A DNA stretch of 64,000 nucleotides from a virus. Position numbers and translations under genes: made by a program. Within the stretch, counting starts at the first letter, position 1. Each line of letters starts with the position of its first letter. Below are positions 56,367-64,000 of the stretch, one piece after another. The notes below the pieces were generated by a model. That model was not told the DNA's origin, did not search any database, and saw only the letters and a program-made list of their open reading frames with translations. The stretch is from the IMG/VR virus record IMGVR_UViG_3300047557_002497, positions 1 through 64,000 of that record; one strand, 5' to 3'.

Positions 56367-57638
56367 TTATGGAACCGATTGCACTGACATCAAAATGTAA
56401 GGGGCTGCAGCGTTAGCTACGAGGTCCGAACTCGTGAAATTATAAGAGGAAGGAGCGCCGCTGGCATAAGTAACCCCGGTTCTACGAAGGACCCCGACGT
56501 TCTGTTGCTGACTAGAGGCAATAATATAGCATCCTGCGAGGGGAGTATGCTGGATTGAACTTGTGCCAAGCTCAAGTATACCGACCCAATATTGGGTCCC
56601 TCCAACAAACTGGAAGTCCCCAGCGTCTTTTCCTAGTGTAGTATTTCCTCCAGCAGGGACCGATAAACCAGTGCTCTCGTAGAGCTTTGTGGCTGGCAAA
56701 CCATCGGCGCCACACGAATACACAACAAATTTGACTTCCGATCCGTCCACTCCAGACGAGCGGCGAACCGCGAAGTTATCAACTGTAAAGGTTCTTCCCG
56801 GCACAAAAGGAACGAGATCAAGTCTGTCAGTCGCCATTGCGACAGCACTTGGGTTAGATGCAGCAGCGCCTGTGGCAAAAAATTGCCCGACAATAGCAGG
56901 CGCACGATAGCCAATCGTTAAATCTCCAGCACCTACAATAGAGAGTGCATTAATTGTCTTGATATTAGAACCACTAGAGAGAGTATCTTGCTTTCCACTG
57001 ACTACACTAGTCAAATCATTGATAAGCTTCTCAATCTTACCGAATGCTGCTAATATCGTATCAGTTGGAGAAAGAGCAGCTGCGACACCTGCTACAGCAT
57101 AACCTGCGATCTGTGTTGCAAGAACTCTAGCAGTTGTGAAATACTTATTTATCGTTCCTTCAACTACGTCATCTGTAGTTCCGGGAGCAGCTTGAATTTC
57201 AACATAGACAGAGCCAGACCAGCGATAGACTGCATTATCATCCAGTGTAACATAGAGTTTGCCAGTTTCTCCAGTAACTGGAAGTGCTGCGAAATTAGCA
57301 ACTTCAATAACTTCATCGACTGAACCTGGAAGATAGATCGCAGGAATAAGCCCAGAAACTAGAGGAGCATATCCATTAGATGCACCTTTGTTTGCGACGT
57401 CTTCTGGTGTGAAACCAAGCGAATTCTGCTTTCCGTCTAAAGCTCCCTGCAAACCGTCAACATCATCAATGACATGATCATGGTCTTCAGGAGGAAACTC
57501 TGTTGGTTTATTCTGCAGAGTATTCCAATCTGCGTCACCAGTTGATTCTGCTGGAAATACTATTTCAAGATCATGAATAATTCTTTCAGCAGTTTGCATT
57601 GAAAGAGTTGTATTCAAAAATTCTCTAACAATTTTCAC
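56367..57638 (-). CDS. Fibre protein (possible head fibre)
   Basis: 423 residues from GTG 57638. The middle (GYAPLVSGLIPAIYLPGSVD, FAALPVTGETGKLYVTLDDN, YRWSGSVYVEIQAAPGTTDD) is a beta-strand repeat region common in phage fibres; the end (DVNIGQPGYSFSDERWRGLI-like folds are absent) holds VRRTGVTYASGAPSSYNFTS, a jelly-roll-like tip. Its place between scaffold and capsid genes suggests a fibre on the head rather than the tail. Confidence 0.7.
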   Translation of the reverse strand: MKIVREFLNTTLSMQTAERIIHDLEIVFPAESTGDADWNTLQNKPTEFPPEDHDHVIDDVDGLQGALDGKQNSLGFTPEDVANKGASNGYAPLVSGLIPAIYLPGSVDEVIEVANFAALPVTGETGKLYVTLDDNAVYRWSGSVYVEIQAAPGTTDDVVEGTINKYFTTARVLATQIAGYAVAGVAAALSPTDTILAAFGKIEKLINDLTSVVSGKQDTLSSGSNIKTINALSIVGAGDLTIGYRAPAIVGQFFATGAAASNPSAVAMATDRLDLVPFVPGRTFTVDNFAVRRSSGVDGSEVKFVVYSCGADGLPATKLYESTGLSVPAGGNTTLGKDAGDFQFVGGTQYWVGILELGTSSIQHTPLAGCYIIASSQQQNVGVLRRTGVTYASGAPSSYNFTSSDLVANAAAPYILMSVQSVP

Positions 57639-57928
57639 TAGCTGATTCCTTCTTCCAAAATGACAAGTTGTGTCGGAGAAGAATAGGATTCATCACCAAT
57701 GGTAAATCTTATATCAGTCTGATAATTTCCAACTTCATAATCAGTTGTGTCAAAAACAGAAATCACAGTAAAATCATCAGGTCTTTGAATTGTTCCAACT
57801 AACTCAGTTGTTGATTTTTTGAAAATGCTTCTGATCGTGTAACCAGAAATATCAATAGCATTTCCATCGTCATCAAAAAGACGATCCCTGATCTTTATCG
57901 TATCGCCGATTTTGAATGTTCTTTGCAT
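57638..57928 (-). CDS. BppU/Ig-like virion protein (96 aa), probably leaderless
   Basis: Sequence FKIGDTIKIRDRLFDDDGNA, then YTIRSIFKKSTTELVG and GNYQTDIRFTIGDESYSS matches the BppU N-terminal-type beta domain that joins fibres to virions. The ATG lies 6 bases past the -10 box (57935-57940), and no ribosome binding site is present, so the message would start at or next to the ATG. The terminator at 57978-58014 isolates it from the scaffold gene. Confidence 0.7.
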   Translation of the reverse strand: MQRTFKIGDTIKIRDRLFDDDGNAIDISGYTIRSIFKKSTTELVGTIQRPDDFTVISVFDTTDYEVGNYQTDIRFTIGDESYSSPTQLVILEEGIS

Positions 57929-57934
57929 GTTGAC

Positions 57935-57963
57935 ATAGTATCATCAACTGCTATTCTAGACAA
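57935..57963 (-). promoter_or_regulatory. Promoter giving a leaderless fibre mRNA
   Basis: Minus strand: -35 TTGTCT (57958-57963), 17-base spacer, -10 TACTAT (57935-57940). The start codon is at 57926-57928. Confidence 0.65.
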
Positions 57964-57977
57964 TGATCTTTTATAAA

Positions 57978-58014
57978 GAAAGCGCCGGACATAGCCCATA
58001 TGTCCGGCGCTTTC
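57978..58014. terminator. Strong intrinsic terminator after the scaffold gene
   Basis: GAAAGCGCCGGACATA (57978-57993), loop GCCCA, TATGTCCGGCGCTTTC (57999-58014): a 16-bp perfect stem. On the minus strand it is followed by TTTATAAAAG. The clearest rho-independent terminator in the window. Confidence 0.85.
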
Positions 58015-58114
58015 AGTGCGAGCATAACTCAAGCACTCAGTGACGTTAGGCTACCACACCAGAACACGTCACCTAAACCAAAAATAGCACATTGAGGTTT
58101 AGATGAAAAGCTCC

Positions 58115-58945
58115 TTAGTTCATCTTGGGACCAGTAGCGCCAACGAACGAGCCAGCAGCTTTCGCAGCTTCTTCAGCTTTGGCAGCACCATTCTCGCGAA
58201 TATACTGTCCCTGTTTCGTGATGTTCCAGCCTTTTGCAGACCAAGGATTGTCATCAGCATTCGCGAACAGACCCTTGCCATTGGCTCCACCACCAGAAGA
58301 AGCTGGCCACCAATGAGGTTTCGATTTCTGCATGTCTTTCAAGAAGCCACGAACATCGGAACCTGGAGTCACACCTTTTGCATCAGCCTTGACAACAAAT
58401 TCTCCGCTTTCATTTTTCTCAAAGTAATTTGAAGCGATGAATTCAATGTCAGAGATAGCAGTCGGCACAACTTTCATGTCAATCGCAACTTGTCTGATAG
58501 CTTCAGACAGATCACGTTTTTCGATTGTCTTCAAAAGACTGTTGACGTTTCCTGAGAGCTCAGAGTTAGATGTCTCAAGCTCTTTGATTTTGCGTTCAAG
58601 AGGAGAAGTTTTCTGCACCAGACGAGATTCGACAATTTTGTCAATACCAGCCTGATCGAGTTTTCCACCAGCAGCAAGTTCCAGTTCGCCCATACGATCA
58701 AGGCGTTCTTGAATCTTCGCAGGATCATCACCAAGAGCTTTCCAGGTCTTGATCAGTTCTCTCGTCTTACCATGATCTTCACGTTCCTTGCGAAGACCTT
58801 CTTGGACATTCATTATGTCCTGATTGGTCTTCATTCCCTTTACGCCAGCAAGAACAAATTTCCCTTCCTTGTTCTCATAGAGGCCTTTGTAAGAGGCAGG
58901 AACAGAAGCTTCGTCGTCGTAAGAAAGTTCGATTTCATCAGGCAC
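58115..58945 (-). CDS. Capsid scaffolding protein
   Basis: 276 residues from GTG 58945 (GGAG 7 bases upstream). Acidic N-terminus (MPDEIELSYDDEASVPASYK), a long coiled-coil middle (ERKIKELETSNSELSGNVNS), and a short basic tail. Position between portal and capsid genes and the coiled coil support scaffold. Removed before DNA packaging in related phages. Confidence 0.78.
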   Translation of the reverse strand: MPDEIELSYDDEASVPASYKGLYENKEGKFVLAGVKGMKTNQDIMNVQEGLRKEREDHGKTRELIKTWKALGDDPAKIQERLDRMGELELAAGGKLDQAGIDKIVESRLVQKTSPLERKIKELETSNSELSGNVNSLLKTIEKRDLSEAIRQVAIDMKVVPTAISDIEFIASNYFEKNESGEFVVKADAKGVTPGSDVRGFLKDMQKSKPHWWPASSGGGANGKGLFANADDNPWSAKGWNITKQGQYIRENGAAKAEEAAKAAGSFVGATGPKMN

Positions 58946-58957
58946 TTTGTCTCTCCA

Positions 58958-60490
58958 TTATGACTTTTGTGTTCTTCCACTCGGGTGAGTTGTTTGACCT
59001 TTCGGCTTTCCGCCTTCACCTTTGTTTGGGTTGTTCGGATCATTCGGCTGAACTGGAGCCTGATCCGGAGTCTTCGGCTTTCCGAAAACGAAATCTTCCG
59101 TGTCCTCTTTCTCGGCTTCTTCGACTTCCTCTTCGAAGGTCTTGGTAGTGAGATGTCTCTTAACAGAGAGATCATGCATGGATTTTGCAGAAATCGGCCA
59201 GCCAAGATTACGAGCAGTTGCGATTTCAACCATGGACTGTCCAGTGAGAGGCATATCACCGAATTCTTTGTTCGGCGTTACCTTGACTTCCTCTGGGTCT
59301 TCGTCCATCCATTTTGCAACAGATTTCAGGACGAGTTCGAGCCCAAAGGCACCAGCCTCAACGACTTGATTCATGTCTGCTGTTCTAGCTGCGATTCTGA
59401 GTCGCAGACTGTCACCAGATTCTCTTTCTCTGCTCGTAGAATCAAGAGTCTGAGCTCCCATCGAGCTTGCTCTTGAGGTTAACCTATCAAGTGCTTCTCT
59501 TTGTTCAGAGAGACCATCACCTGTGACACCGACAAACTTCGCGTCACCACCTTGCGGGAGATCAATTCTTGCACCAGTCCCAAGTCTAACAGAATCTTCT
59601 TCAGAGAACATTCCACCAATCGTTACGAACGTGTCTTGTCCTTGCATGTAGAGGTTCTGGCGATAGTCAGCTTCTCCACGATAGATTGCAAGACTGATGT
59701 TCGCAAGATCAAGCAAAGGAGGATCATCAACATCTGCTGTTACATCACAAGAATTAATGATTGTGAAAGGGATCTCGTTGAGAGTTCTACCTTTCCATTG
59801 CGGAGCCTTCATGTTCGATATAGCATATTCACTGTCATCAACAAAAACTCCCTGGAAATACTCTCCAGCGTTTTCGTTGCTTTCCATTGGTCCGAGAGTA
59901 AGAACCCTTGCTTTCTCTTTCTTGGTCCATGTGAACACGTCTCTGACTTGCTCAGATTCATCAAGAACTACAAGGTTCAATTTCTGTGGAATGAGAGTCT
60001 CAACTGCTCCATCATCCCAATTCACTATTTTCTCAGATTCATAGAGAGTGATGTATGGAATATCGTTGTCTGGAGTTGTCTTGACCGGAATATCAGCCAT
60101 AACTCCAATACGACCAGTCAAGAGTTGTTCAGTATTGATTTTCCTGAGAATGTATTGAAGAGTTTCACCGTTTCGTCCACGAATCTTTTCCATGGCTTTT
60201 GGTAATTTGATATCAGCAGGCTTTGAGTGCATCATGCCGATTGCTGACTGAACTGCTTCACGAACAAAGTTAAAGAACACGGCTCTTTTCTGATAAGCCA
60301 TGTAAGCAAGATATCCCTTGCTCGTGACTGCACCTCTGCCACCATCAAGGACTTGTGAAGCCGTCATCGGCAGATAAAGCTCATTCTTAGATTTGATCTG
60401 CCTCTCACCCTGATAGCAGTCTCTCATTAGGAGCCAATCAGCCAGCAATAGCTGATACTCAGGATGCTTTGATGAAAGAATGTTTGCCAT
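58958..60490 (-). CDS. Portal protein (DUF4055-type)
   Basis: 510 residues. HPEYQLLLADWLLMRDCYQG at the N-terminus, then AYMAYQKRAVFFNFVREAVQ, GMMHSKPADIKLPKAMEK and ALDRLTSRASSMGAQTLDST match the DUF4055 portal family; the C-terminus is polar and Pro-rich. Forms the dodecameric DNA gate of the head. AGAGG precedes the ATG, with its own promoter upstream. Confidence 0.88.
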   Translation of the reverse strand: MANILSSKHPEYQLLLADWLLMRDCYQGERQIKSKNELYLPMTASQVLDGGRGAVTSKGYLAYMAYQKRAVFFNFVREAVQSAIGMMHSKPADIKLPKAMEKIRGRNGETLQYILRKINTEQLLTGRIGVMADIPVKTTPDNDIPYITLYESEKIVNWDDGAVETLIPQKLNLVVLDESEQVRDVFTWTKKEKARVLTLGPMESNENAGEYFQGVFVDDSEYAISNMKAPQWKGRTLNEIPFTIINSCDVTADVDDPPLLDLANISLAIYRGEADYRQNLYMQGQDTFVTIGGMFSEEDSVRLGTGARIDLPQGGDAKFVGVTGDGLSEQREALDRLTSRASSMGAQTLDSTSRERESGDSLRLRIAARTADMNQVVEAGAFGLELVLKSVAKWMDEDPEEVKVTPNKEFGDMPLTGQSMVEIATARNLGWPISAKSMHDLSVKRHLTTKTFEEEVEEAEKEDTEDFVFGKPKTPDQAPVQPNDPNNPNKGEGGKPKGQTTHPSGRTQKS

Positions 60491-60497
60491 GCGACCT

Positions 60498-60526
60498 CTA
60501 TTACGCTAAATTTCACCCTATGACAA
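60498..60526 (-). promoter_or_regulatory. Promoter for the portal gene
   Basis: Minus strand: -35 TTGTCA (60521-60526), 17-base spacer, -10 TAATAG (60498-60503), in the gap between TerL stop and portal start. Confidence 0.6.
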
Positions 60527-60528
60527 AC

Positions 60529-62073
60529 CTAAACTCCTGAGACTGAACCTGTCCCACCAACAGTGGTAATCCATCTCACAAAATATCTAGCTTCGTCTGC
60601 AACGTGATCTTCTGCATCAGTATCAATATCATCCATATCCTTCTCATCACGAGGAAGAACAGGAAGAGTTTCTACAAACGATTTACAATCTTCAAATACA
60701 AACAATCCAGGTTTTTCACGAGGATATACTCTTTTCTCACCATTTACGAGCTTAACGTTCGGCCATGCGTTCTTCAATTTCTGACGAAGTTGGACCCAAC
60801 CAGTATTCCTTGATCCTGGTCTCTTATCAGATGGTGCCCAAATGATACCGGGATACCTGTATCCATCATCGAGCCGAACCTTCATTCTCATGTCTGTAGC
60901 GATACAGTTTCCATTCTCAGCAGCAAAGATTTGAGCGTCTGCCACTCCAGTCTTTACCTTGCACCAGTTGTCTCCTTTGTGCCTCCAACCCCACTCGAGC
61001 TCTCTTTTAACGATTCCTTCAGAGATGTCAGTCGCAAGCATGTCAAGTCCCTCATTGGGCTTTCCAGTGCTTCCATACCATTCTCTCACTCTAAACATAT
61101 CGTTCTTAAGAGTGCTTCGCCAAATTCCCTGACGATCTTGAACATCACTTCCATCAGAAAGAGCCCACCATCCTACAGAGAATGGCTTAGAAGATCCCCA
61201 GTCAAACGATCTGAATATCTTCCAGTTCTCTGGTATATCAAACCGTGGAAGAATGTTGTAGTCTGGACTCCACACGTCATCAAACATGCCGCCAGCAACG
61301 ATGTTCCAGTCGCCTTCTAGCCATGCTTTCTTTTCAGCTTCGTTCCGAGCCGATGCAGCAATTCTGTTCTTATAGTCCGGATCAGCTTCAAGAAGTGCAA
61401 TGTTCTCATCAATGTGACTATGAATCACAAGACGTGGAGGCTCTGGGATATTGTCGTCGTCTACAAGATCACGACGGACAATCATATTCATTATTTTTGG
61501 TTTGAAACGATACTTCACCCAATTGTGACCTGGACCATATGGGTTTGTCGTGGCTCTGATCATGCGTGGCATTCCCTTTTGGGATGACCGACAGCATGAG
61601 AACATTCTACGATAACCAGCGTCAGAAGCCCAATTGCAGAGCTCCTCCCAGCCGATCCAAGGGTATTCGTGACCGTGATAGTTCCAGTAGTCGTCTTCTT
61701 TGGCAAATTGACGAAGAAGAAGTTGCTCTCCTGTCGGCCAAGTCCATGTATGCTCAGAGTGGTTGAACTTTGCGTCTGGCCAGATTTGAGGAATCCATTT
61801 TTTCGTCTTGGAAATGACGTCTGTCAGTTGCTTATAGGTCTGACGGAACAAAATCCCTTTCCACGCCGTGCCAAATCCCTTCCCCACGTGTTGACAGAAT
61901 GACATTAGAAGACAATCTGTCTTCCCTCCGCCCCTCGTCCCTTCGAACAACACTTCGAAAATCGGCGTTGATGCCAGGAACGCTTCTTGGCTTCCAGCCA
62001 TAGGACGCCAGATCACGTTTTTCGGATACTTCAAATCTATATATCCATTTTTTAGAGCGACGAACTCTTTCAA
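60529..62073 (-). CDS. terL: Terminase large subunit
   Basis: 514 residues. FEVLFEGTRGGGKTD (Walker A, residues 44-52), a DEAD-like stretch around WIGWEELCNWASD, then the RNase H-like nuclease: FRSFDWGSSKPFSVGWWALS, KTGVADAQIFAAENGNC and AEDHVADEARYFVRW with its acidic residues. Packages DNA with ATP and cuts it. The start is set at TTG 62073, but the ribosome binding site is weak; an internal TTG (62034) or ATG (62001) is possible. Confidence 0.92.
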   Translation of the reverse strand: MKEFVALKNGYIDLKYPKNVIWRPMAGSQEAFLASTPIFEVLFEGTRGGGKTDCLLMSFCQHVGKGFGTAWKGILFRQTYKQLTDVISKTKKWIPQIWPDAKFNHSEHTWTWPTGEQLLLRQFAKEDDYWNYHGHEYPWIGWEELCNWASDAGYRRMFSCCRSSQKGMPRMIRATTNPYGPGHNWVKYRFKPKIMNMIVRRDLVDDDNIPEPPRLVIHSHIDENIALLEADPDYKNRIAASARNEAEKKAWLEGDWNIVAGGMFDDVWSPDYNILPRFDIPENWKIFRSFDWGSSKPFSVGWWALSDGSDVQDRQGIWRSTLKNDMFRVREWYGSTGKPNEGLDMLATDISEGIVKRELEWGWRHKGDNWCKVKTGVADAQIFAAENGNCIATDMRMKVRLDDGYRYPGIIWAPSDKRPGSRNTGWVQLRQKLKNAWPNVKLVNGEKRVYPREKPGLFVFEDCKSFVETLPVLPRDEKDMDDIDTDAEDHVADEARYFVRWITTVGGTGSVSGV

Positions 62074-62383
62074 GGGTCACTTTTTTCTTACGAGAAGGAT
62101 CATACACCTTCCCTTTATAAAAGACAACTGCATGATTAGTGCGATGGAAATTAACACTTTTCACAGAAACGATAACTGGTTTCTTCTTATTTATGAATCT
62201 TTTTGATCTAAAAGTTGTGAAACCAAGTTCTGTCGCTATATCATGAATATACACTCCTTCTTTATGAGTGTTATACCCTGATTCTACAGCGACTTTGGCG
62301 ACTTTTTCGTAAGGAACTCTTAATGCCATAGCGATCGAGGCTACAGCACAGTCACATCTGCGTCTTTGCTTTATGAGCTTCAC
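61832..62383 (-). CDS. C39-like cysteine peptidase-fold protein overlapping terL
   Basis: 183 residues from GTG 62383 (AGGA six bases upstream). RRRCDCAVASIAMALRVPYE carries the catalytic-type Cys with the helix after it; NFHRTNHAVVFYKGKVYDPS supplies the His and Asp of papain/C39-like peptidases. The fold seems complete by about residue 115; the last 70 residues run into terL in another frame and look unconserved. Cleaves or has lost the ability to cleave a peptide; target unknown. Confidence 0.6.
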   Translation of the reverse strand: MKLIKQRRRCDCAVASIAMALRVPYEKVAKVAVESGYNTHKEGVYIHDIATELGFTTFRSKRFINKKKPVIVSVKSVNFHRTNHAVVFYKGKVYDPSRKKKVTLERVRRSKKWIYRFEVSEKRDLASYGWKPRSVPGINADFRSVVRRDEGRREDRLSSNVILSTRGEGIWHGVERDFVPSDL

Positions 62384-62642
62384 GCTTTTTCCTATTATAG
62401 AGAGCCATTTCGCGCATTGTAATTTCAACTGCACCGTTTTGAACAGCCAATTTCCGCTTAGAAATTGATAAATCAAAATGCTCGTCTGGTCTTCCTTTGT
62501 GCTGTATCCATTTTGGGTCCAAATCTATCTTTTTGACCATTTCGACAAGTTCTTCATGAGTATCAGCCATCATGTGGCTCATTTTCATGCGTCCATATTG
62601 GCCCAAATTGAAGAGATACATGTCATCGACGTAGACGGTCAT
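62352..62642 (-). CDS. DUF4031 protein
   Basis: 96 residues. MTVYVDDMYLFNLGQYGRMK, then SHMMADTHEELVEMVKKI, WIQHKGRPDEHFDLSISKRK and AVQNGAVEITMRE match DUF4031, a short conserved family in phages and bacteria with invariant Asp and His residues but no known activity. Confidence 0.82.
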   Translation of the reverse strand: MTVYVDDMYLFNLGQYGRMKMSHMMADTHEELVEMVKKIDLDPKWIQHKGRPDEHFDLSISKRKLAVQNGAVEITMREMALYNRKKREAHKAKTQM

Positions 62643-63241
62643 CTTCTACACTCTCTCATTTCATTATTCTCTAAGAATTTCCTAAACGACACTTCTTCTC
62701 CACATCTAATGCATTTCAAGAAAATGTCACCATCTGTTTCGTCTGTATAGAATTTGTTGATTATCAAAACATGACCTCTTTTCGCAGCAGAATAAAAGTA
62801 GTCTCTATCTTGAAAATCATTATCTTGTATTTCTTTCATCGTTACATAGATTTGTCCATCAGAATCAAAATTCTGTGAAGGAACAAGTTTCATAAGAGTG
62901 TTAGCAGCACGAAATAGTCTTTGCCTGAACTCATTAGTTCTAGAACCTTTATCAAAACCAAGAAATTTTGTAATTTCTTTAGGAAGTTTAACGGCAGGCA
63001 AAGGTTTATGCATCATAGGAATTTCTAAATATGGAGTATATATTCCTCCAAAATCATAATCATGATCTACAAGTTTTTTATATTTCATCTCATCAATAGC
63101 TTTTTGCTGATAAGGTTTCAGCTTCACTGTCACATTCTGATCTCTTGGATCAAGTTTCAAAATGCTCTCACAATGACATGTTCCTGTCTTCCGACAAGAG
63201 CAATTTCCATGTTTCTTTTCACAGATGTCGAAGTGATTCAT
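62639..63241 (-). CDS. Hypothetical protein with two Cys clusters (200 aa)
   Basis: The N-terminus (CEKKHGNCSCRKTGTCHC) is Cys-rich and likely metal-binding; the middle is mixed (FLGFDKGSRTNEFRQRLFRA) and the end carries CIRCGEEVSFRKF, a zinc-ribbon half. Could be a nucleic-acid-binding regulator. No family recognised. Confidence 0.6.
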   Translation of the reverse strand: MNHFDICEKKHGNCSCRKTGTCHCESILKLDPRDQNVTVKLKPYQQKAIDEMKYKKLVDHDYDFGGIYTPYLEIPMMHKPLPAVKLPKEITKFLGFDKGSRTNEFRQRLFRAANTLMKLVPSQNFDSDGQIYVTMKEIQDNDFQDRDYFYSAAKRGHVLIINKFYTDETDGDIFLKCIRCGEEVSFRKFLENNEMRECRR

Positions 63242-63504
63242 TTCTTGAGTTTCCTAGCAAGCCAATCAACGAGTTTATCTTCAAGGGTTTTCTGGATTTT
63301 GTCTACGCTTTCACCAGTGATTCTGACCTGATCAGCCCCTTGAAGTTTTTGCACAACATATTTCGGTGGATTCAGAATAGTGAATTTATCACCATTGGAT
63401 AGAATGATGATAGTATTCAATCCTTCGTTTCCAACACAAGAAACATGCTCAGGATTTATGTAGATCTTTCTTTCAGACTCAGATATTAATTCCACGAGTT
63501 TCAT
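63238..63504 (-). CDS. Small hypothetical protein (88 aa)
   Basis: Begins MKLVELISESERKIYINPEH; first half beta-rich, second half helical (DKIQKTLEDKLVDWLARKLK). AGGA upstream of ATG 63504. The opening resembles small phage proteins in which a beta-sheet carries a helix; role unknown. Confidence 0.6.
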   Translation of the reverse strand: MKLVELISESERKIYINPEHVSCVGNEGLNTIIILSNGDKFTILNPPKYVVQKLQGADQVRITGESVDKIQKTLEDKLVDWLARKLKK

Positions 63505-63875
63505 AGTATTCCTGCTTTCGTTAAGAATTCAAAGGCGCGACGTTGTTCTTCTTTGTCTATCTTTGACAAGAAGTCAATTCTCAGTTGAGGATCCACATGC
63601 TCGGAGACGAGTATTGCATCACAACCCAAACCAAACCCAATGATAGAGCCAATAGCCCAAGAAATGTCAGACTTGTCGAATAGTGGATATTCTTTAGAAA
63701 TAGCGTCCACCACTCCACAGAAGTTGTCTTTCGTTAGAAAAGGACATCTCATGCGTATTGGGATTTGAGTTTGTCCACTGACAATCATTGATGCGATGAA
63801 ACAAAGCTGATCTTGGCAGCATTGTCCGCAGTTATTGCACGGAGAGCCGTATGGAGGTTTCTCGATTTCAGTCAT
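63501..63875 (-). CDS. YkgJ-like Cys-cluster protein (124 aa)
   Basis: PCNNCGQCCQDQLCFIASMI has the CxxCGxCC signature of YkgJ-type zinc or iron-sulfur proteins; RCPFLTKDNFCGVV adds two more Cys. Likely binds a metal cluster; function unknown. Confidence 0.7.
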   Translation of the reverse strand: MTEIEKPPYGSPCNNCGQCCQDQLCFIASMIVSGQTQIPIRMRCPFLTKDNFCGVVDAISKEYPLFDKSDISWAIGSIIGFGLGCDAILVSEHVDPQLRIDFLSKIDKEEQRRAFEFLTKAGIL

Positions 63876-64000
63876 CTCACTTCAACTTTTCTGTCATATG
63901 AAATCACAATCGCTCCTTTGAAGACACCATCTTCAACTGGTTTATTCTCTATGAGAGCTTTATTCAAACTCTCTATGAGAGCGCTTAATTCAGGAGTAAC
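63872..64000 (-). CDS. Partial small protein, cut by the right window edge
   Basis: 42 codons are open from the window edge to the TGA at 63872, overlapping the next gene by ATGA. The visible end is charged (ENKPVEDGVFKGAIVISYDR). Too short to identify. Confidence 0.55.
   Translation of the reverse strand, partial: VTPELSALIESLNKALIENKPVEDGVFKGAIVISYDRKVEVR

Overview
The window is the interior of a tailed double-stranded DNA bacteriophage genome. The evidence is a complete siphovirus head and tail module (terminase, portal, scaffold, major capsid protein, connectors, tail tube, frameshifted tail chaperone, tape measure, tail tip), a Gram-negative lysis cassette with an Rz/Rz1 spanin pair, and a large replication and nucleotide-metabolism module. 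No sheath, integrase or lysogeny gene is visible, so a lytic, non-contractile phage is the simplest reading. Spanins point to a Gram-negative host. Most of the sequence is AT-leaning, but several genes likely to be highly expressed (major capsid protein, the Ala/Lys-rich protein at 28.8-29.5 kb, the secreted protein at 13.5-14 kb) are much richer in GC. That would fit a host with higher GC than the phage.

Nearly every gene lies on the minus strand and is read from right to left, with ATGA, TGATG or TAATG overlaps. Right to left: small genes, a cysteine-peptidase-like protein, TerL and portal (58.9-64 kb); scaffold, fibre-like proteins and capsid (54.2-58.9 kb); head-tail connectors, tail tube and chaperones (48.6-54.1 kb); tape measure, baseplate and tail tip (39.9-48.6 kb); fibre or adhesin-type proteins (38.4-39.9 kb); lysis cassette (36.5-38.3 kb). 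A repeat-filled control region follows at 36.2-36.45 kb. Beyond it lies the DNA-metabolism operon (14.8-36.1 kb): SNF2-type helicase, SSB-like protein, Dda/RecD-type helicase, class II ribonucleotide reductase, a putative base-hypermodification protein, glycosyltransferase, thymidylate synthase homologue, HD phosphatase, DNA polymerase I, FkbM methyltransferase, MazG-like enzyme, dCTP deaminase, VRR-NUC nuclease, primase-helicase and DNA ligase. Two tRNA genes and many small accessory genes fill 3.7-14.8 kb. The only convincing plus-strand gene (3042-3713) faces away from a TerS-like gene across a second copy of the same repeat-filled control region. The first 700 bases are a GC-rich block unlike the rest.

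The most interesting signals are these. (i) A textbook -1 ribosomal frameshift site in the tail chaperone genes: G GGA AAC, a six-base spacer and an 11-bp hairpin. (ii) A family of GC-rich, roughly 146-base MITE-like elements at 24.2 and 38.3 kb, with a short relative at 16.6 kb; one sits in frame inside a coding gene. (iii) Nine-base GTATTGYCA/TGRCAATAC repeats in both control regions, one of them forming the -35 box of the early operon promoter. (iv) A possible DNA-hypermodification cluster. (v) Two promoters placed so that their genes would be leaderless. (vi) A domain insertion in a head-tail connector that coincides with a foreign-looking GC-rich patch.

All calls rest on reading the sequence and on remembered family motifs. 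No database search was run.
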